Below are positions 7,626 to 16,447 of a stretch of 34,621 nt of DNA, piece by piece. The position numbers were made by a program, and so were the translations under genes. This DNA is from Canicola haemoglobinophilus (lineage in GTDB: Bacteria; Pseudomonadota; Gammaproteobacteria; Enterobacterales; Pasteurellaceae). The notes under the pieces are model-generated. The model saw only the letters and a program-made list of their open reading frames with translations, did no database searches and was not told where the DNA came from. Position 1 is the stretch's first letter. Each line of letters opens with the position of its first letter. The stretch spans positions 1 to 34,621 of the forward strand of contig NZ_MUXZ01000028.1 in the NCBI RefSeq assembly GCF_002015075.1, written 5' to 3'.

Positions 7626-8570
7626 TTAATTTACCTCTTTAAAACTAATCATTTCACCTTGGGTAAAATCTGTTTTTTCATCTTCATCTTGAAGTTGTAG
7701 AGCCGCTGAAAACTCTTGTTTATCAAAGGCAATATCGCCCTCTAAACCTTCAATCATACTTCCATGCTGAATCCCTTTAAAATCAAATAAATTAGGATCG
7801 CATAAATGGGAAGGAACAATATTTTGCATAGCACTAAACATAGTTTCAATTCTTCCCGGATATTGACGATCCCAGGTTTGTAGCATTTCTTTCACCACTT
7901 GGCGTTGTAAATTAGGCTGTGAGCCACAGAGGTTACAAGGAATGATTGGGAACTGTTTGGCAATAGCGTATTTTTCAATATCTTTTTCTTTGCAATAAGC
8001 TAAAGGGCGAATCACAATCTGTTTGCCATTATCACTCATCAGTTTAGGTGGCATTGATTTCATTTTGCCGCCATAAAACATATTTAAAAACAAGGTTTCT
8101 AACATATCATCACGATGATGTCCTAAGGCAATTTTGGTCGCTCCTAATTCTGTTGCAGTGCGGTATAAAATACCTCGGCGTAATCGAGAGCAGAGGGAGC
8201 AAGTGGTTTTTCCTTCAGGAATTTTTTCTTTCACAATGCCATAGGTATTTTCTTCTACAATCTTGTAATCCACACCAATACTTTGCAAATATTCAGGCAA
8301 AATATGTTCTGGAAAACCAGGCTGTTTTTGATCTAAATTCACTGCCACAATATCAAAATGGATAGGGGCATTTAGGCGTAAATTTAATAAAATATCTAAC
8401 AACGTATAACTATCTTTTCCGCCCGATAGACAAACCATAACTTTGTCGCCATCTTCAATCATATTGAAATCAGCAATGGCGTTGCCTACATTACGGCGTA
8501 ATCTCTTTTGTAATTTATTGAAGTTATAAGTCTGTTTTTTCTCTTTTTCAGTCACAATATTTGCATTCAT
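7626..8570 (-). CDS. ttcA: tRNA 2-thiocytidine(32) synthetase TtcA
   Basis: TtcA installs the 2-thio group on cytidine 32 of some tRNAs, using ATP and a [4Fe-4S] cluster. The 314-residue product has the PP-loop SGGKDS (49-54) and the cluster cysteines C124 and C127 (TTCSLC) plus C215 in PCNLCGSQ. The GHHRDD motif is present at 150-155. It is divergent from mukF, with an intergenic stretch of about 217 bp that holds one uptake signal. Length and motifs match the E. coli enzyme; there is a short acidic tail. Confidence 0.95.
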   Translation of the reverse strand: MNANIVTEKEKKQTYNFNKLQKRLRRNVGNAIADFNMIEDGDKVMVCLSGGKDSYTLLDILLNLRLNAPIHFDIVAVNLDQKQPGFPEHILPEYLQSIGVDYKIVEENTYGIVKEKIPEGKTTCSLCSRLRRGILYRTATELGATKIALGHHRDDMLETLFLNMFYGGKMKSMPPKLMSDNGKQIVIRPLAYCKEKDIEKYAIAKQFPIIPCNLCGSQPNLQRQVVKEMLQTWDRQYPGRIETMFSAMQNIVPSHLCDPNLFDFKGIQHGSMIEGLEGDIAFDKQEFSAALQLQDEDEKTDFTQGEMISFKEVN

Positions 8571-8737
8571 ATAATTATTTCTGCCCTTATTAAAAATTTG
8601 CCGTATAGTAAAGGGGAATTGCTACTTTGCCAACAGAAAACTGTATTTTTAATGATCTATTGTCTAAATTCGCTACGAGATACAAGTGCGGTGGCTTTTT
8701 GCCCTATTTCTCTCTATTAGAAAAGGCAAAATTAGGC

Positions 8738-8743
8738 TATAAT
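8738..8743 (+). promoter_or_regulatory. Putative -10 of the mukFEB operon
   Basis: A perfect TATAAT lies 44 bp before the mukF start. The -35 region is poor (no TTGACA-like hexamer 16-18 bp upstream), so this is a moderate call. Confidence 0.4.
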
Positions 8744-8787
8744 CTCGCACAATTTTGCGTAAATTTATTGCATTGTGAGAATTGTTA

Positions 8788-10110
8788 ATGCTCGAAACAT
8801 CACAAACCATTCCTGAATTAGTTAATTGGGCGAGAGAACGTGAGTTTTCTTTAAATCTCCCTACCGAACGATTGGCATTTTTACTAGCCATTGCTATTTA
8901 TAATAATGAACGTATTGACGGAGAAATGTTAGAAACCGATTTGGTTGATATTTTCCGCCACATTTCTAACGCTTTTGATCAATCTGCAGAAACTATTAGT
9001 ACCAGAGCAAATAATGCGATTAATGAGCTCGTGAAACAGCGTTTTTTAAACCGTTTTAGTAGTGAATTCACTGAAGGTTTATCTATTTATCGTCTAACTC
9101 CGCTAGGTGTAGGCGTTTCCGATTATTATATTCGTCAGCGAGAATTTTCCGCTTTACGTTTATCCGTACAGCTTTCTATTGTGGCAGATGAAATTCAACG
9201 TGCATCAGATGCGGCAGAAGAGGGCGGAGATGAACATCATTGGCGAAGAAATGTATTCGCACCATTAAAATATTCTGTCGCTGAAATCTTCGATAGCATT
9301 GATTTATCTCAGCGAATGATGGACGAAAATCAACAAAGTATCAAAGAAGAAATTGCGGAATTGCTGACAAAAGATTGGCAAGCAGCGATTGCCAGCTGTG
9401 AACGTTTGTTAGATGAAACTTCAGGCAATTTGCGTGAATTACAAGATACACTCAACGCCGCTGGCGATAAATTACAGGCACAATTATTGCGTATTCAAGA
9501 TTCTGTGATCGGTCATGATAATCTGTATTTTGTGGATCAGCTGATTGTGGACTTACAGGCAAAACTAGATCGCATTATTAGTTGGGGACAACAAGCCATT
9601 GATTTATGGATTGGTTACGACCGCCATGTGCATAAATTTATCCGTACCGCCATTGATTTAGATAAAAACCGTGTCTTTTCACAGCGTTTACGTCAATCTA
9701 TTCATCATTATTTTGATCATCCTTGGTTTCTTTGGGCTGCACAGGCTGAACGCTTAGTGGATTTGCGAGAAGATGAATTAAGCTTGCGTGAAGAAGATGC
9801 CATAGGTGAGCTACCTGAAGAATTGCAATATGAATCCCTTGCTGATTTACATGAGCAAATTGTAGAAACAATGCAGGCGTTACTCATCGAATATCGTTTA
9901 CAAAATCAGCCTATTGATTTGAGTGAAGTGTTAAGAACCCAATTAGAACAATATCCATTAGCAAAACATTTTGATGTAGCTCGTATTATTGTTGATCAAG
10001 CCGTGCGTTTAGGTTTAGCACAAGATGATTTAAGCGGTATTTATCCTGACTGGAAAGCCATTAATGAACTGGGAGCAGAAGTGCAGGCTCATATAATAGA
10101 TAAATATTAG
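8788..10110 (+). CDS. mukF: Chromosome partition protein MukF (kleisin)
   Basis: MukF is the kleisin that bridges the heads of the MukB dimer and recruits MukE in the MukBEF condensin. The 440-residue product keeps the N-terminal winged-helix dimerisation domain (SQTIPELVNWAR, then RANNAINELVKQRFLNR), the helical middle region, and the C-terminal winged helix that ends FDVARIIVDQAVRLGLAQ and VQAHIIDKY. I chose ATG at 8788, which gives MLETSQTIPELV and has GTGAGA at 8775-8780; the TTG at 8782 would add only two residues. First gene of mukF-mukE-mukB. Unlike E. coli, no smtA/cmoM gene precedes it here. Confidence 0.96.
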   Translation: MLETSQTIPELVNWAREREFSLNLPTERLAFLLAIAIYNNERIDGEMLETDLVDIFRHISNAFDQSAETISTRANNAINELVKQRFLNRFSSEFTEGLSIYRLTPLGVGVSDYYIRQREFSALRLSVQLSIVADEIQRASDAAEEGGDEHHWRRNVFAPLKYSVAEIFDSIDLSQRMMDENQQSIKEEIAELLTKDWQAAIASCERLLDETSGNLRELQDTLNAAGDKLQAQLLRIQDSVIGHDNLYFVDQLIVDLQAKLDRIISWGQQAIDLWIGYDRHVHKFIRTAIDLDKNRVFSQRLRQSIHHYFDHPWFLWAAQAERLVDLREDELSLREEDAIGELPEELQYESLADLHEQIVETMQALLIEYRLQNQPIDLSEVLRTQLEQYPLAKHFDVARIIVDQAVRLGLAQDDLSGIYPDWKAINELGAEVQAHIIDKY

Positions 10111-10206
10111 GCAGTCAAAATGAAAAAACTTATCGAAAATTGACCGCACTTTAGTTTGTGGATACCTAATTTAATTAACAGATTTCTGAACAGAAAAGAG
10201 AAAAAT

Positions 10207-10965
10207 ATGACAGACAATATCCAAGATTTACTTTCCAGCAAATTAGCAGCAGCCATTGCTAATCCTTTATTTCCTGAAGTAGATAGCCAATTGCGTTCAG
10301 GTAAGCATATTGGGCAAGAATATTTAGATAATTATTCCTTTTTAGCGGATTTTCAGCATGAATTAGATAGCTTTTATCGCCGTTATAATGTGGAGCTTAT
10401 TCGTGCACCAGAAGGTTTCTTTTACTTACGCCCAAAAGCAACAACCTTGATTGCTCGTTCTGTGTTGACGGAATTGGAAATGTTAGTAGGGAAAGTACTT
10501 TGTTATTTATATCTCAGCCCAGAGCGTTTGGCACAACAAGGCATTTTTACTGTTCAAGAAGTCTATGATGAATTACTCAATTTAGCGGACGAGGCTAAAT
10601 TATTGAAAGCTATTAATTTGCGTGCGAGTGGTTCTGACTTGGATAAACAAAAATTAGCAGAAAAAGTGCGTGCAGCCATCAGCCGATTACGCCGTTTAGG
10701 TATGATTCATACGGTTGGTGAGCAACATAGTGGCAAATTTACGATTTCTGAGTCCGTATTCCGCTTTGGAGCGGAAGTGCGTTCGGGCGATGATCCGCTT
10801 GAAGCTCAATTACGTTTAATTCGTGATGGGGAAGCGGCAACACCGCAATCATTACAAGCAGAAAAAGCCAGTTTAAAAGATGCAATGGAGCAAAGTATGC
10901 TAGAAACAAGTGCGGTAGAAAATGAACAAGATTTTGAAGATGAACAAAATGAGGGAATGGAATAA
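10207..10965 (+). CDS. mukE: Chromosome partition protein MukE
   Basis: MukE binds MukF and modulates DNA binding and head engagement of MukB. The start is ATG at 10207 (MTDNIQDLLSSKLAAAIANP, with AAGAG upstream), giving 252 residues. The frame is open further upstream to a TTG at 10156, but that extension has no family support. Conserved core: FYRRYNVELIRAPEGFFYLR, GKVLCYLYLSPERLAQQGIF, the Arg-rich ISRLRRLGM, and VFRFGAEVRSGDDPLEAQLRL. The acidic C-terminus carries an uptake signal (10908-10916). The stop overlaps the mukB start as TAATG, which implies translational coupling. The 96-bp gap to mukF contains another uptake signal (10143-10151). Confidence 0.95.
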   Translation: MTDNIQDLLSSKLAAAIANPLFPEVDSQLRSGKHIGQEYLDNYSFLADFQHELDSFYRRYNVELIRAPEGFFYLRPKATTLIARSVLTELEMLVGKVLCYLYLSPERLAQQGIFTVQEVYDELLNLADEAKLLKAINLRASGSDLDKQKLAEKVRAAISRLRRLGMIHTVGEQHSGKFTISESVFRFGAEVRSGDDPLEAQLRLIRDGEAATPQSLQAEKASLKDAMEQSMLETSAVENEQDFEDEQNEGME

Positions 10966-13900
10966 TGGCAGATTTAGAGTTACAACCAAGCATGGCTGAA
11001 CAAAACTTTGATGAAGTTGAGCAACAACAAGAAACCCTCGAAAATATCACCGCACTTTCGCCCTTTAGTTCTCCAGAAGGGGTTGAGCGTGGTAAATTCC
11101 GCTCTTTAACCTTAATCAACTGGAACGGTTTTTTTGCCCGCACTTTTGATTTAGATGAATTAGTGACAACTCTTTCAGGTGGTAATGGTGCAGGTAAATC
11201 GACCACAATGGCGGGATTTGTGACCGCACTTATTCCAGATTTGACTTTGTTACATTTCCGTAATACCACGGAAGCCGGTGCTACAAGCGGGTCTCGTGAT
11301 AAAGGATTACACGGAAAACTGCGTCCAGGTGTTTGTTACGCGGTTTTAGATACCATTAATTCTCGTCATCAAAGAACCTTAGTTGGAGCAAGACTACAAC
11401 AAGTGGCTGGGCGTGATAAGAAAGTAGATATTAAAACTTTCTCTGTTCAAGGCTTAGAATTATCACAAAATCCTACCGCACTTTTCACCGAAGTCGTTGG
11501 CGAACGCCAAGCCAGAGTGTTAAATCTGAATGAATTAAAAGACAAAGTTGAAAAACTTAATGCACAGTTCAAGCAATATCATTCCATTGCAGATTATCAC
11601 TCAATGATGTTTGATTTGGGGATTATTCCAAAACGTTTACGTTCTTCTTCAGATCGCAGCAAATTCTACAAATTAATTGAAGCCTCTTTATATGGCGGTA
11701 TTTCAAGTGCCATTACCCGTTCCTTGCGTGATTATTTATTACCAGAAAATTTAGGCGTGCGTAAGGCTTTTCAGGATATGGAATCAGCCTTGCGTGAAAA
11801 CCGTATGACCTTGGAAGCCATTAAAGTTACTCAATCTGATCGTGATTTATTCAAGCATTTGATTACTGAAACTACCAATTATGTGGCATCTGATTATATG
11901 CGTAACGCCAATGAGCGTTTGGGTAATATTCAAAGTGCGGTGAATTTCCGCCGAGATTGGTATAAAGCCAAAGGCGAGCAATATTTATCACAACATCGTT
12001 TAGTCGAGTTGAGCCGAGAAGCCGCTGATTTAGCTGAAAATGAGAAAACCTTAGAAGTGGATCATCAAAGTGCGGTGGATCATTTGAATTTGGTGCTTAA
12101 TGCCTTACGTCATCAAGACAAAATTGAACGCTATCAACAAGATGTGGTTGAAATCACGGAACGTTTAGAAGAACAAACTTTAGTGGTTGAAAATGCGAAT
12201 GAGCAAGTGATTGAAACTGAAGCTCAATTACAGGAAATTGAAACTGAAGTTGATCAAATTCGTAATCAATTGGCAGATTATAAGCAAGCCTTAGATGCTC
12301 AACAAACTCGTGCTTTGCAATATCAACAAGCGATACAAGCCTTAGAAAAAGCCAAGAATTTATGTGGTTTGGCTGATTTAGCAGTGAAAAATATTGATGA
12401 TTATCATCAGGAGTTTTCAGCACAAGCAGAACAATTAACGGAAAATGTATTAGATCTTGAGCAAAAAATGTCTTTATCAGAAGTGGCGAAAGCACAGTTT
12501 GATAAAGCCTATCAATTAGTCTGCAAAATTGCCGGCGAAGTGCCTCGTTCCGCAGCATTTGAGCAAGCCAAAGAGCTATTAAGAGAATATCCAACGCAGA
12601 AAGTACAGGCTCAACAAGCACCGCAATTAAGATCTAAATTACATGAGCTTGAACAACGTTATCAGCAACAACAAAGTGCGGTACGTTTATTAAAAGAATT
12701 TAATCAACGTGCTGATTTGCAATTTGATGAAGCAGAGCAGTTGGAAGACTATTATGCGGAGCAAGAGGCAATTATTGAGGATTTAACTGCGGAATTATCT
12801 GAGCAAATAGAAAGCCGTTCTAGCCTACGTCAAAAACGGGAACAACTGACCGCACTTCATCAAGAAAATAGTCAAAAAGCACCAGCATGGCTGACAGCAC
12901 AATCTGCTTTAGAGCGTTTGCAAGAGCAAAGTGGTGAGCATTTTGCTGATAGCCAAGATGTAATGAACTTTATGCAAGCGCAGTTGTTGAAAGAACGTGA
13001 ATTAACTATTGAGCGTGATCAGTTTGAACAAAAACGTCAGCAGCTAGATACCCAAATTTCTCGTTTAAGTCAGCCAGATGGCTCAGAAGATGCACGCTTA
13101 AATATGTTGGCAGAACGCTTTGGTGGCGTGTTGTTATCTGAATTATATGATGATGTACCTATCGAAGATGCCCCTTATTTCTCCGCTTTATATGGCCCAG
13201 CCCGCCATGCCATTGTGGTGCGTGATATAAGTGCGGTGAAAAATCAGCTAGATGATTTAGAAGATTGCCCAGAAGATTTATATTTAATTGAAGGCGACCC
13301 AACTGCCTTTGATGATAATGTGATGGATGCGAAAGAGCTGAGCCATGGGGTAGTAGTACAGATTTCAGAGCGTGAATTGCGTTATTCAAAATTCCCTGAA
13401 ATTCCTTTATTTGGCCGTGCGGCAAGAGAAAAACGTTTAGAGGAATTAACGGCAGAACGTGAAGAGGTTTCTGAATTATATGCACAAAAAGCCTTTGATG
13501 TACAAAAATGCCAGCGTTTGCATCAGCATTTTAGCCAATTTGTTGGTTTACATTTGGCATTGGCATTTTTACCAAATCCAGAACAGACTTTGGCAGAAAT
13601 TAATCAGCAACGTAATGAAATAGATCGTGAATTAAACTTGCTCAGTAGCACGGAACAGCAATTGCGTCTGCAATTAGATAATGCGAAAGAGAAGTTGCAG
13701 TTACTCAATAAATTAAGACCGCACTTTGCTTTATTAGCAGATGAAAGCCTCATAGATCGCATTGAAGAATGTCGTGAGCAATTAGATTTTGCCCAACAAG
13801 ATGAAATCTTTATTCGTCAACATGGGGCGAATTTATCGCAACTTGAACCTATAGCCACTAGCCTACAAAGCGATCCTGAACATTATGAGCGTTTAAAATC

Positions 13901-15488
13901 CGATTATGACCAAGCGGTTATGCAGCAAAAACAAGTGCAACAACGCTTATTTGCTTTAGCGGACGTGGTGCAACGTAAGGCTCATTTTGCTTATCAAGAT
14001 GAAGTTCAAGCAGAAACTTCTGATTTGAATGAACAGCTACGTCAACGTTTAGAGCAAACCCAACAACAACGTGATAATTGCCGTGAACAACTACGCCAAA
14101 AACAAGCTCAATTCGCTAACTATAATAAAGTGCTCATTGAGCTAAGTTCTTCTTTGCATAATAAACAGCAAGTTTTAAATGAGTTGTTGCAAGAAGTGGG
14201 CGAACTTGGTGTTCGTGCGGATCAAGGGGCAGAGCAGTTGGCTCAAGCTCGCCGAGATGAATTACATCAACAGCTTTCTATTACACGCCAACGCCGTACT
14301 CATGTAGAAAAAGAGTTAACCAGAATTGAAAGCGAGTCGCAAAGCCTAAATGCACGTATTCGTAAAGCAGAAAGAGAATACAAGACTCAACGTGAACTGG
14401 TGGTAGCGGCGAAAATTAGCTGGTGTGTGGTGATGCGGTTATCCCGTGGTAGCGATGTGGAAAAACGCCTAAACCGCCGTGAATTTGCTTATTTATCTGC
14501 CGATGAATTGCGTTCGATGTCGGATAAAGCCTTGGGTGCATTACGTCAGGCGGTAGCAGATAACGAATATCTGCGTGATTCATTGCGTATTTCTGAAGAT
14601 AGTCGCAAACCTGAAAATAAAGTGCGGTTCTTTATTGCCGTTTATCAACATTTACGTGAGCGTATTCGCCAAGATATTCTGAAAACAGATGATCCTATTG
14701 ATGCTATTGAACAAATGGAAATTGAGCTTAACCGCTTAACTAGCGAGTTGACTCAACGTGAGAAAAAATTAGCGATCAGTTCAGAAAGTGTTGCAAATAT
14801 TATGCGTAAAACCATTCAACGTGAGCAAAATCGTATTCGTATGCTCAACCAAGGCTTACAAAATATTGCCTTTGGTCAGGTTAAATCCGTGCGTTTAATG
14901 GTAAATATTCGTGATACTCATGCTATGTTGCTTGATGCTTTATCTAGCGAACAGGGCGAATATCAGGATCTCTTTACCGATAGCCGTATGACCTTCTCTG
15001 AAGCCATTGCGAAATTATATCAACGCCTTAATCCATATATTGATATGGGACAACGCACCGCCCAAACTATTGGTGAAGAATTGTTAGACTACCGTAATTA
15101 CCTTGATTTAGAAGTGGAAGTTTATCGTGGTGCAGACGGTTGGTTAAGAGCAGAAAGTGGAGCATTATCCACTGGTGAGGCCATTGGTACGGGGATGTCC
15201 ATTTTATTAATGGTAGTCCAAAGCTGGGAAGAAGAAAGCCGTCGTATTCGTGGCAAAGACATTGTGCCTTGCCGCTTATTATTCCTCGATGAAGCCGCTC
15301 GTTTAGACGGCAAATCTATCTCAACGTTATTTGAATTATGTGAACGTTTAGATATGCAGCTATTAATCGCTGCCCCTGAAAACATCAGCCCAGAAAAAGG
15401 TACAACCTATAAGCTGGTGCGTAAAATTTCAGGCAATCAAGAGCACGTTCACGTGGTTGGATTACGTGGGTTTGGTGTGACAGAGTAG
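10965..15488 (+). CDS. mukB: SMC-like chromosome partition protein MukB
   Basis: MukB is the SMC-like ATPase of the MukBEF condensin and works with topoisomerase IV. The product has 1507 residues. The N-terminal head has Walker A GNGAGKST (73-80); two long coiled-coil arms surround the hinge (about 680-830, with SALYGPARHAIVV); the C-terminal head has the signature SGALSTGEAIGTGMS and Walker B CRLLFLDEAARLD. Compared with E. coli MukB, which begins MIERGKFRSLTL, there are about 39 additional N-terminal residues before VERGKFRSL, acidic and Gln-rich, partly encoded by an uptake signal. The start is the ATG that overlaps the mukE stop; an internal GTG at residue 40 would give an E. coli-like N-terminus. 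Ten exact uptake signals lie within the gene. Confidence 0.96.
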   Translation: MADLELQPSMAEQNFDEVEQQQETLENITALSPFSSPEGVERGKFRSLTLINWNGFFARTFDLDELVTTLSGGNGAGKSTTMAGFVTALIPDLTLLHFRNTTEAGATSGSRDKGLHGKLRPGVCYAVLDTINSRHQRTLVGARLQQVAGRDKKVDIKTFSVQGLELSQNPTALFTEVVGERQARVLNLNELKDKVEKLNAQFKQYHSIADYHSMMFDLGIIPKRLRSSSDRSKFYKLIEASLYGGISSAITRSLRDYLLPENLGVRKAFQDMESALRENRMTLEAIKVTQSDRDLFKHLITETTNYVASDYMRNANERLGNIQSAVNFRRDWYKAKGEQYLSQHRLVELSREAADLAENEKTLEVDHQSAVDHLNLVLNALRHQDKIERYQQDVVEITERLEEQTLVVENANEQVIETEAQLQEIETEVDQIRNQLADYKQALDAQQTRALQYQQAIQALEKAKNLCGLADLAVKNIDDYHQEFSAQAEQLTENVLDLEQKMSLSEVAKAQFDKAYQLVCKIAGEVPRSAAFEQAKELLREYPTQKVQAQQAPQLRSKLHELEQRYQQQQSAVRLLKEFNQRADLQFDEAEQLEDYYAEQEAIIEDLTAELSEQIESRSSLRQKREQLTALHQENSQKAPAWLTAQSALERLQEQSGEHFADSQDVMNFMQAQLLKERELTIERDQFEQKRQQLDTQISRLSQPDGSEDARLNMLAERFGGVLLSELYDDVPIEDAPYFSALYGPARHAIVVRDISAVKNQLDDLEDCPEDLYLIEGDPTAFDDNVMDAKELSHGVVVQISERELRYSKFPEIPLFGRAAREKRLEELTAEREEVSELYAQKAFDVQKCQRLHQHFSQFVGLHLALAFLPNPEQTLAEINQQRNEIDRELNLLSSTEQQLRLQLDNAKEKLQLLNKLRPHFALLADESLIDRIEECREQLDFAQQDEIFIRQHGANLSQLEPIATSLQSDPEHYERLKSDYDQAVMQQKQVQQRLFALADVVQRKAHFAYQDEVQAETSDLNEQLRQRLEQTQQQRDNCREQLRQKQAQFANYNKVLIELSSSLHNKQQVLNELLQEVGELGVRADQGAEQLAQARRDELHQQLSITRQRRTHVEKELTRIESESQSLNARIRKAEREYKTQRELVVAAKISWCVVMRLSRGSDVEKRLNRREFAYLSADELRSMSDKALGALRQAVADNEYLRDSLRISEDSRKPENKVRFFIAVYQHLRERIRQDILKTDDPIDAIEQMEIELNRLTSELTQREKKLAISSESVANIMRKTIQREQNRIRMLNQGLQNIAFGQVKSVRLMVNIRDTHAMLLDALSSEQGEYQDLFTDSRMTFSEAIAKLYQRLNPYIDMGQRTAQTIGEELLDYRNYLDLEVEVYRGADGWLRAESGALSTGEAIGTGMSILLMVVQSWEEESRRIRGKDIVPCRLLFLDEAARLDGKSISTLFELCERLDMQLLIAAPENISPEKGTTYKLVRKISGNQEHVHVVGLRGFGVTE
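11049..14628. repeat. Cluster of ten uptake signal sequences inside mukB
   Basis: Exact 9-mers (AAGTGCGGT or its complement) start at 11049, 11223, 11475, 11933, 12068, 12674, 12849, 13229, 13718 and 14620. This is about one per 450 bp, against roughly one per 1.1 kb over the whole window. Other copies in the window start at 1074, 1887, 2472, 3545, 5432, 5801, 7577, 7603, 8684, 10143, 10908, 15525, 17752, 19499, 21530, 22822, 25739, 27725, 28055, 30396 and 30412. None is exact in the zeta-like gene or in res-mod. Counted by eye, so a few may be missed. Confidence 0.85.
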
Positions 15489-15495
15489 AGAAGAC

Positions 15496-15537
15496 AAAGC
15501 GCGGTTAAAATTTTGAAAAATTTCACCGCACTTTTAA
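15496..15537 (+). terminator. mukB terminator from an imperfect uptake-signal pair
   Basis: AAAGCGCGGT (15496-15505) can pair with ACCGCACTTT (15525-15534), with an additional A/T stem inside. The left arm is a degenerate uptake signal (GCGCGG instead of GTGCGG), giving one G-T pair, and the right arm is exact. Some T residues follow. Confidence 0.65.
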
Positions 15538-15569
15538 ATTTTGTGTCATAAAAATGAAGAAGGAATTTT

Positions 15570-16439
15570 ATGTTATATCTTATTATCGCTATATTCTGTA
15601 GCGTTTCTGTTTCAGTTCTACTCAAAGTAGCACGGAAGAATAATATTACTATTGATCAGGCGATTGCTTTTAATTACATCACAGCTATCTCTCTTTGTTA
15701 CTTTTTATTAAAACCAGATTTTCAAGGTTTAGGATTTACTGAGTTTTTCCAACAAAGTGAGCATCAAGGTATTTTCTTAAGTCTTGGCATTTTGTTACCA
15801 ACAGTCTTTATTTTTATGTCAAAAGCGGTAGAGTATGCTGGCATTGTGAGAGCTGATGCCGCACAAAGATTAGCACTTTTTTTACAAGTTCTGGCAGCTG
15901 TAGTGATCTTTAATGAAAGCATAAGTAATATGAAAATTGCCGGTGTATTCATTGCATTTCTTGCGCTATTTTGTTTGCTTTCTAAACCAACTCAAGTGAT
16001 TGAAAATGCGGGAAAATCAATTGTTTTTCTGCTTTTAGTGTGGTTAGGCTATGGCATTATTGGTGTCTTATTTAAGAAAACAGCGCTCATGGGAGGGAAA
16101 TTCCCAACAACGCTATTTATTTCTTTTGTGCTAGCAGGCACATTGATGTTTTTATATTTGCTAGTGAAAAAAACCAGATGGAGTATGCCAAGTTTGATTG
16201 GGGGAATTGTTTTAGGAATATTAAATTTCTTTAACATTTTATTCTACATAAAAGCTCATCAATCTCTTAGTTCTAGCCCAACCATTGTTTTTGCAGGAAT
16301 GGATCTTGGTGTAATTTGTTTGGGGGCAATAACGGGTGCACTTTTCTTTAAAGAAAAAATCAGCAAAATCAATGGAGTAGGGATTTTCCTTGGTATATCC
16401 GCAATTATATTCATGTACGCAGAAAAATTATTTATTTAG
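15570..16439 (+). CDS. DMT superfamily (EamA-like) inner-membrane transporter
   Basis: 289 residues, almost wholly hydrophobic, with about ten predicted membrane segments in two five-helix halves, the EamA/DMT layout. The first helix is LYLIIAIFCSVSVSVLLKVA, and the second half starts near SIVFLLLVWLGYGIIGVLF. Features typical of the family are the VRADAAQRLALFLQVLAA segment after the fourth helix and FNESIS/FKEKIS acidic turns at equivalent points of each repeat. AAGGA precedes the ATG. The stop is 8 bp before sbcB, so it probably shares a transcript with it. The substrate is unknown. Confidence 0.85.
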   Translation: MLYLIIAIFCSVSVSVLLKVARKNNITIDQAIAFNYITAISLCYFLLKPDFQGLGFTEFFQQSEHQGIFLSLGILLPTVFIFMSKAVEYAGIVRADAAQRLALFLQVLAAVVIFNESISNMKIAGVFIAFLALFCLLSKPTQVIENAGKSIVFLLLVWLGYGIIGVLFKKTALMGGKFPTTLFISFVLAGTLMFLYLLVKKTRWSMPSLIGGIVLGILNFFNILFYIKAHQSLSSSPTIVFAGMDLGVICLGAITGALFFKEKISKINGVGIFLGISAIIFMYAEKLFI

Positions 16440-16447
16440 AGCTAAAT

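Noticed and set aside
8673..8891. Minus-strand open frame across the mukF start
   Set aside because: It overlaps the conserved mukF N-terminus, has no ribosome site or recognisable protein; shadow frame.
10156..10206. N-terminal extension of MukE from a TTG at 10156
   Set aside because: The extension has no counterpart in MukE and lacks a ribosome binding site; ATG at 10207 matches the family start.
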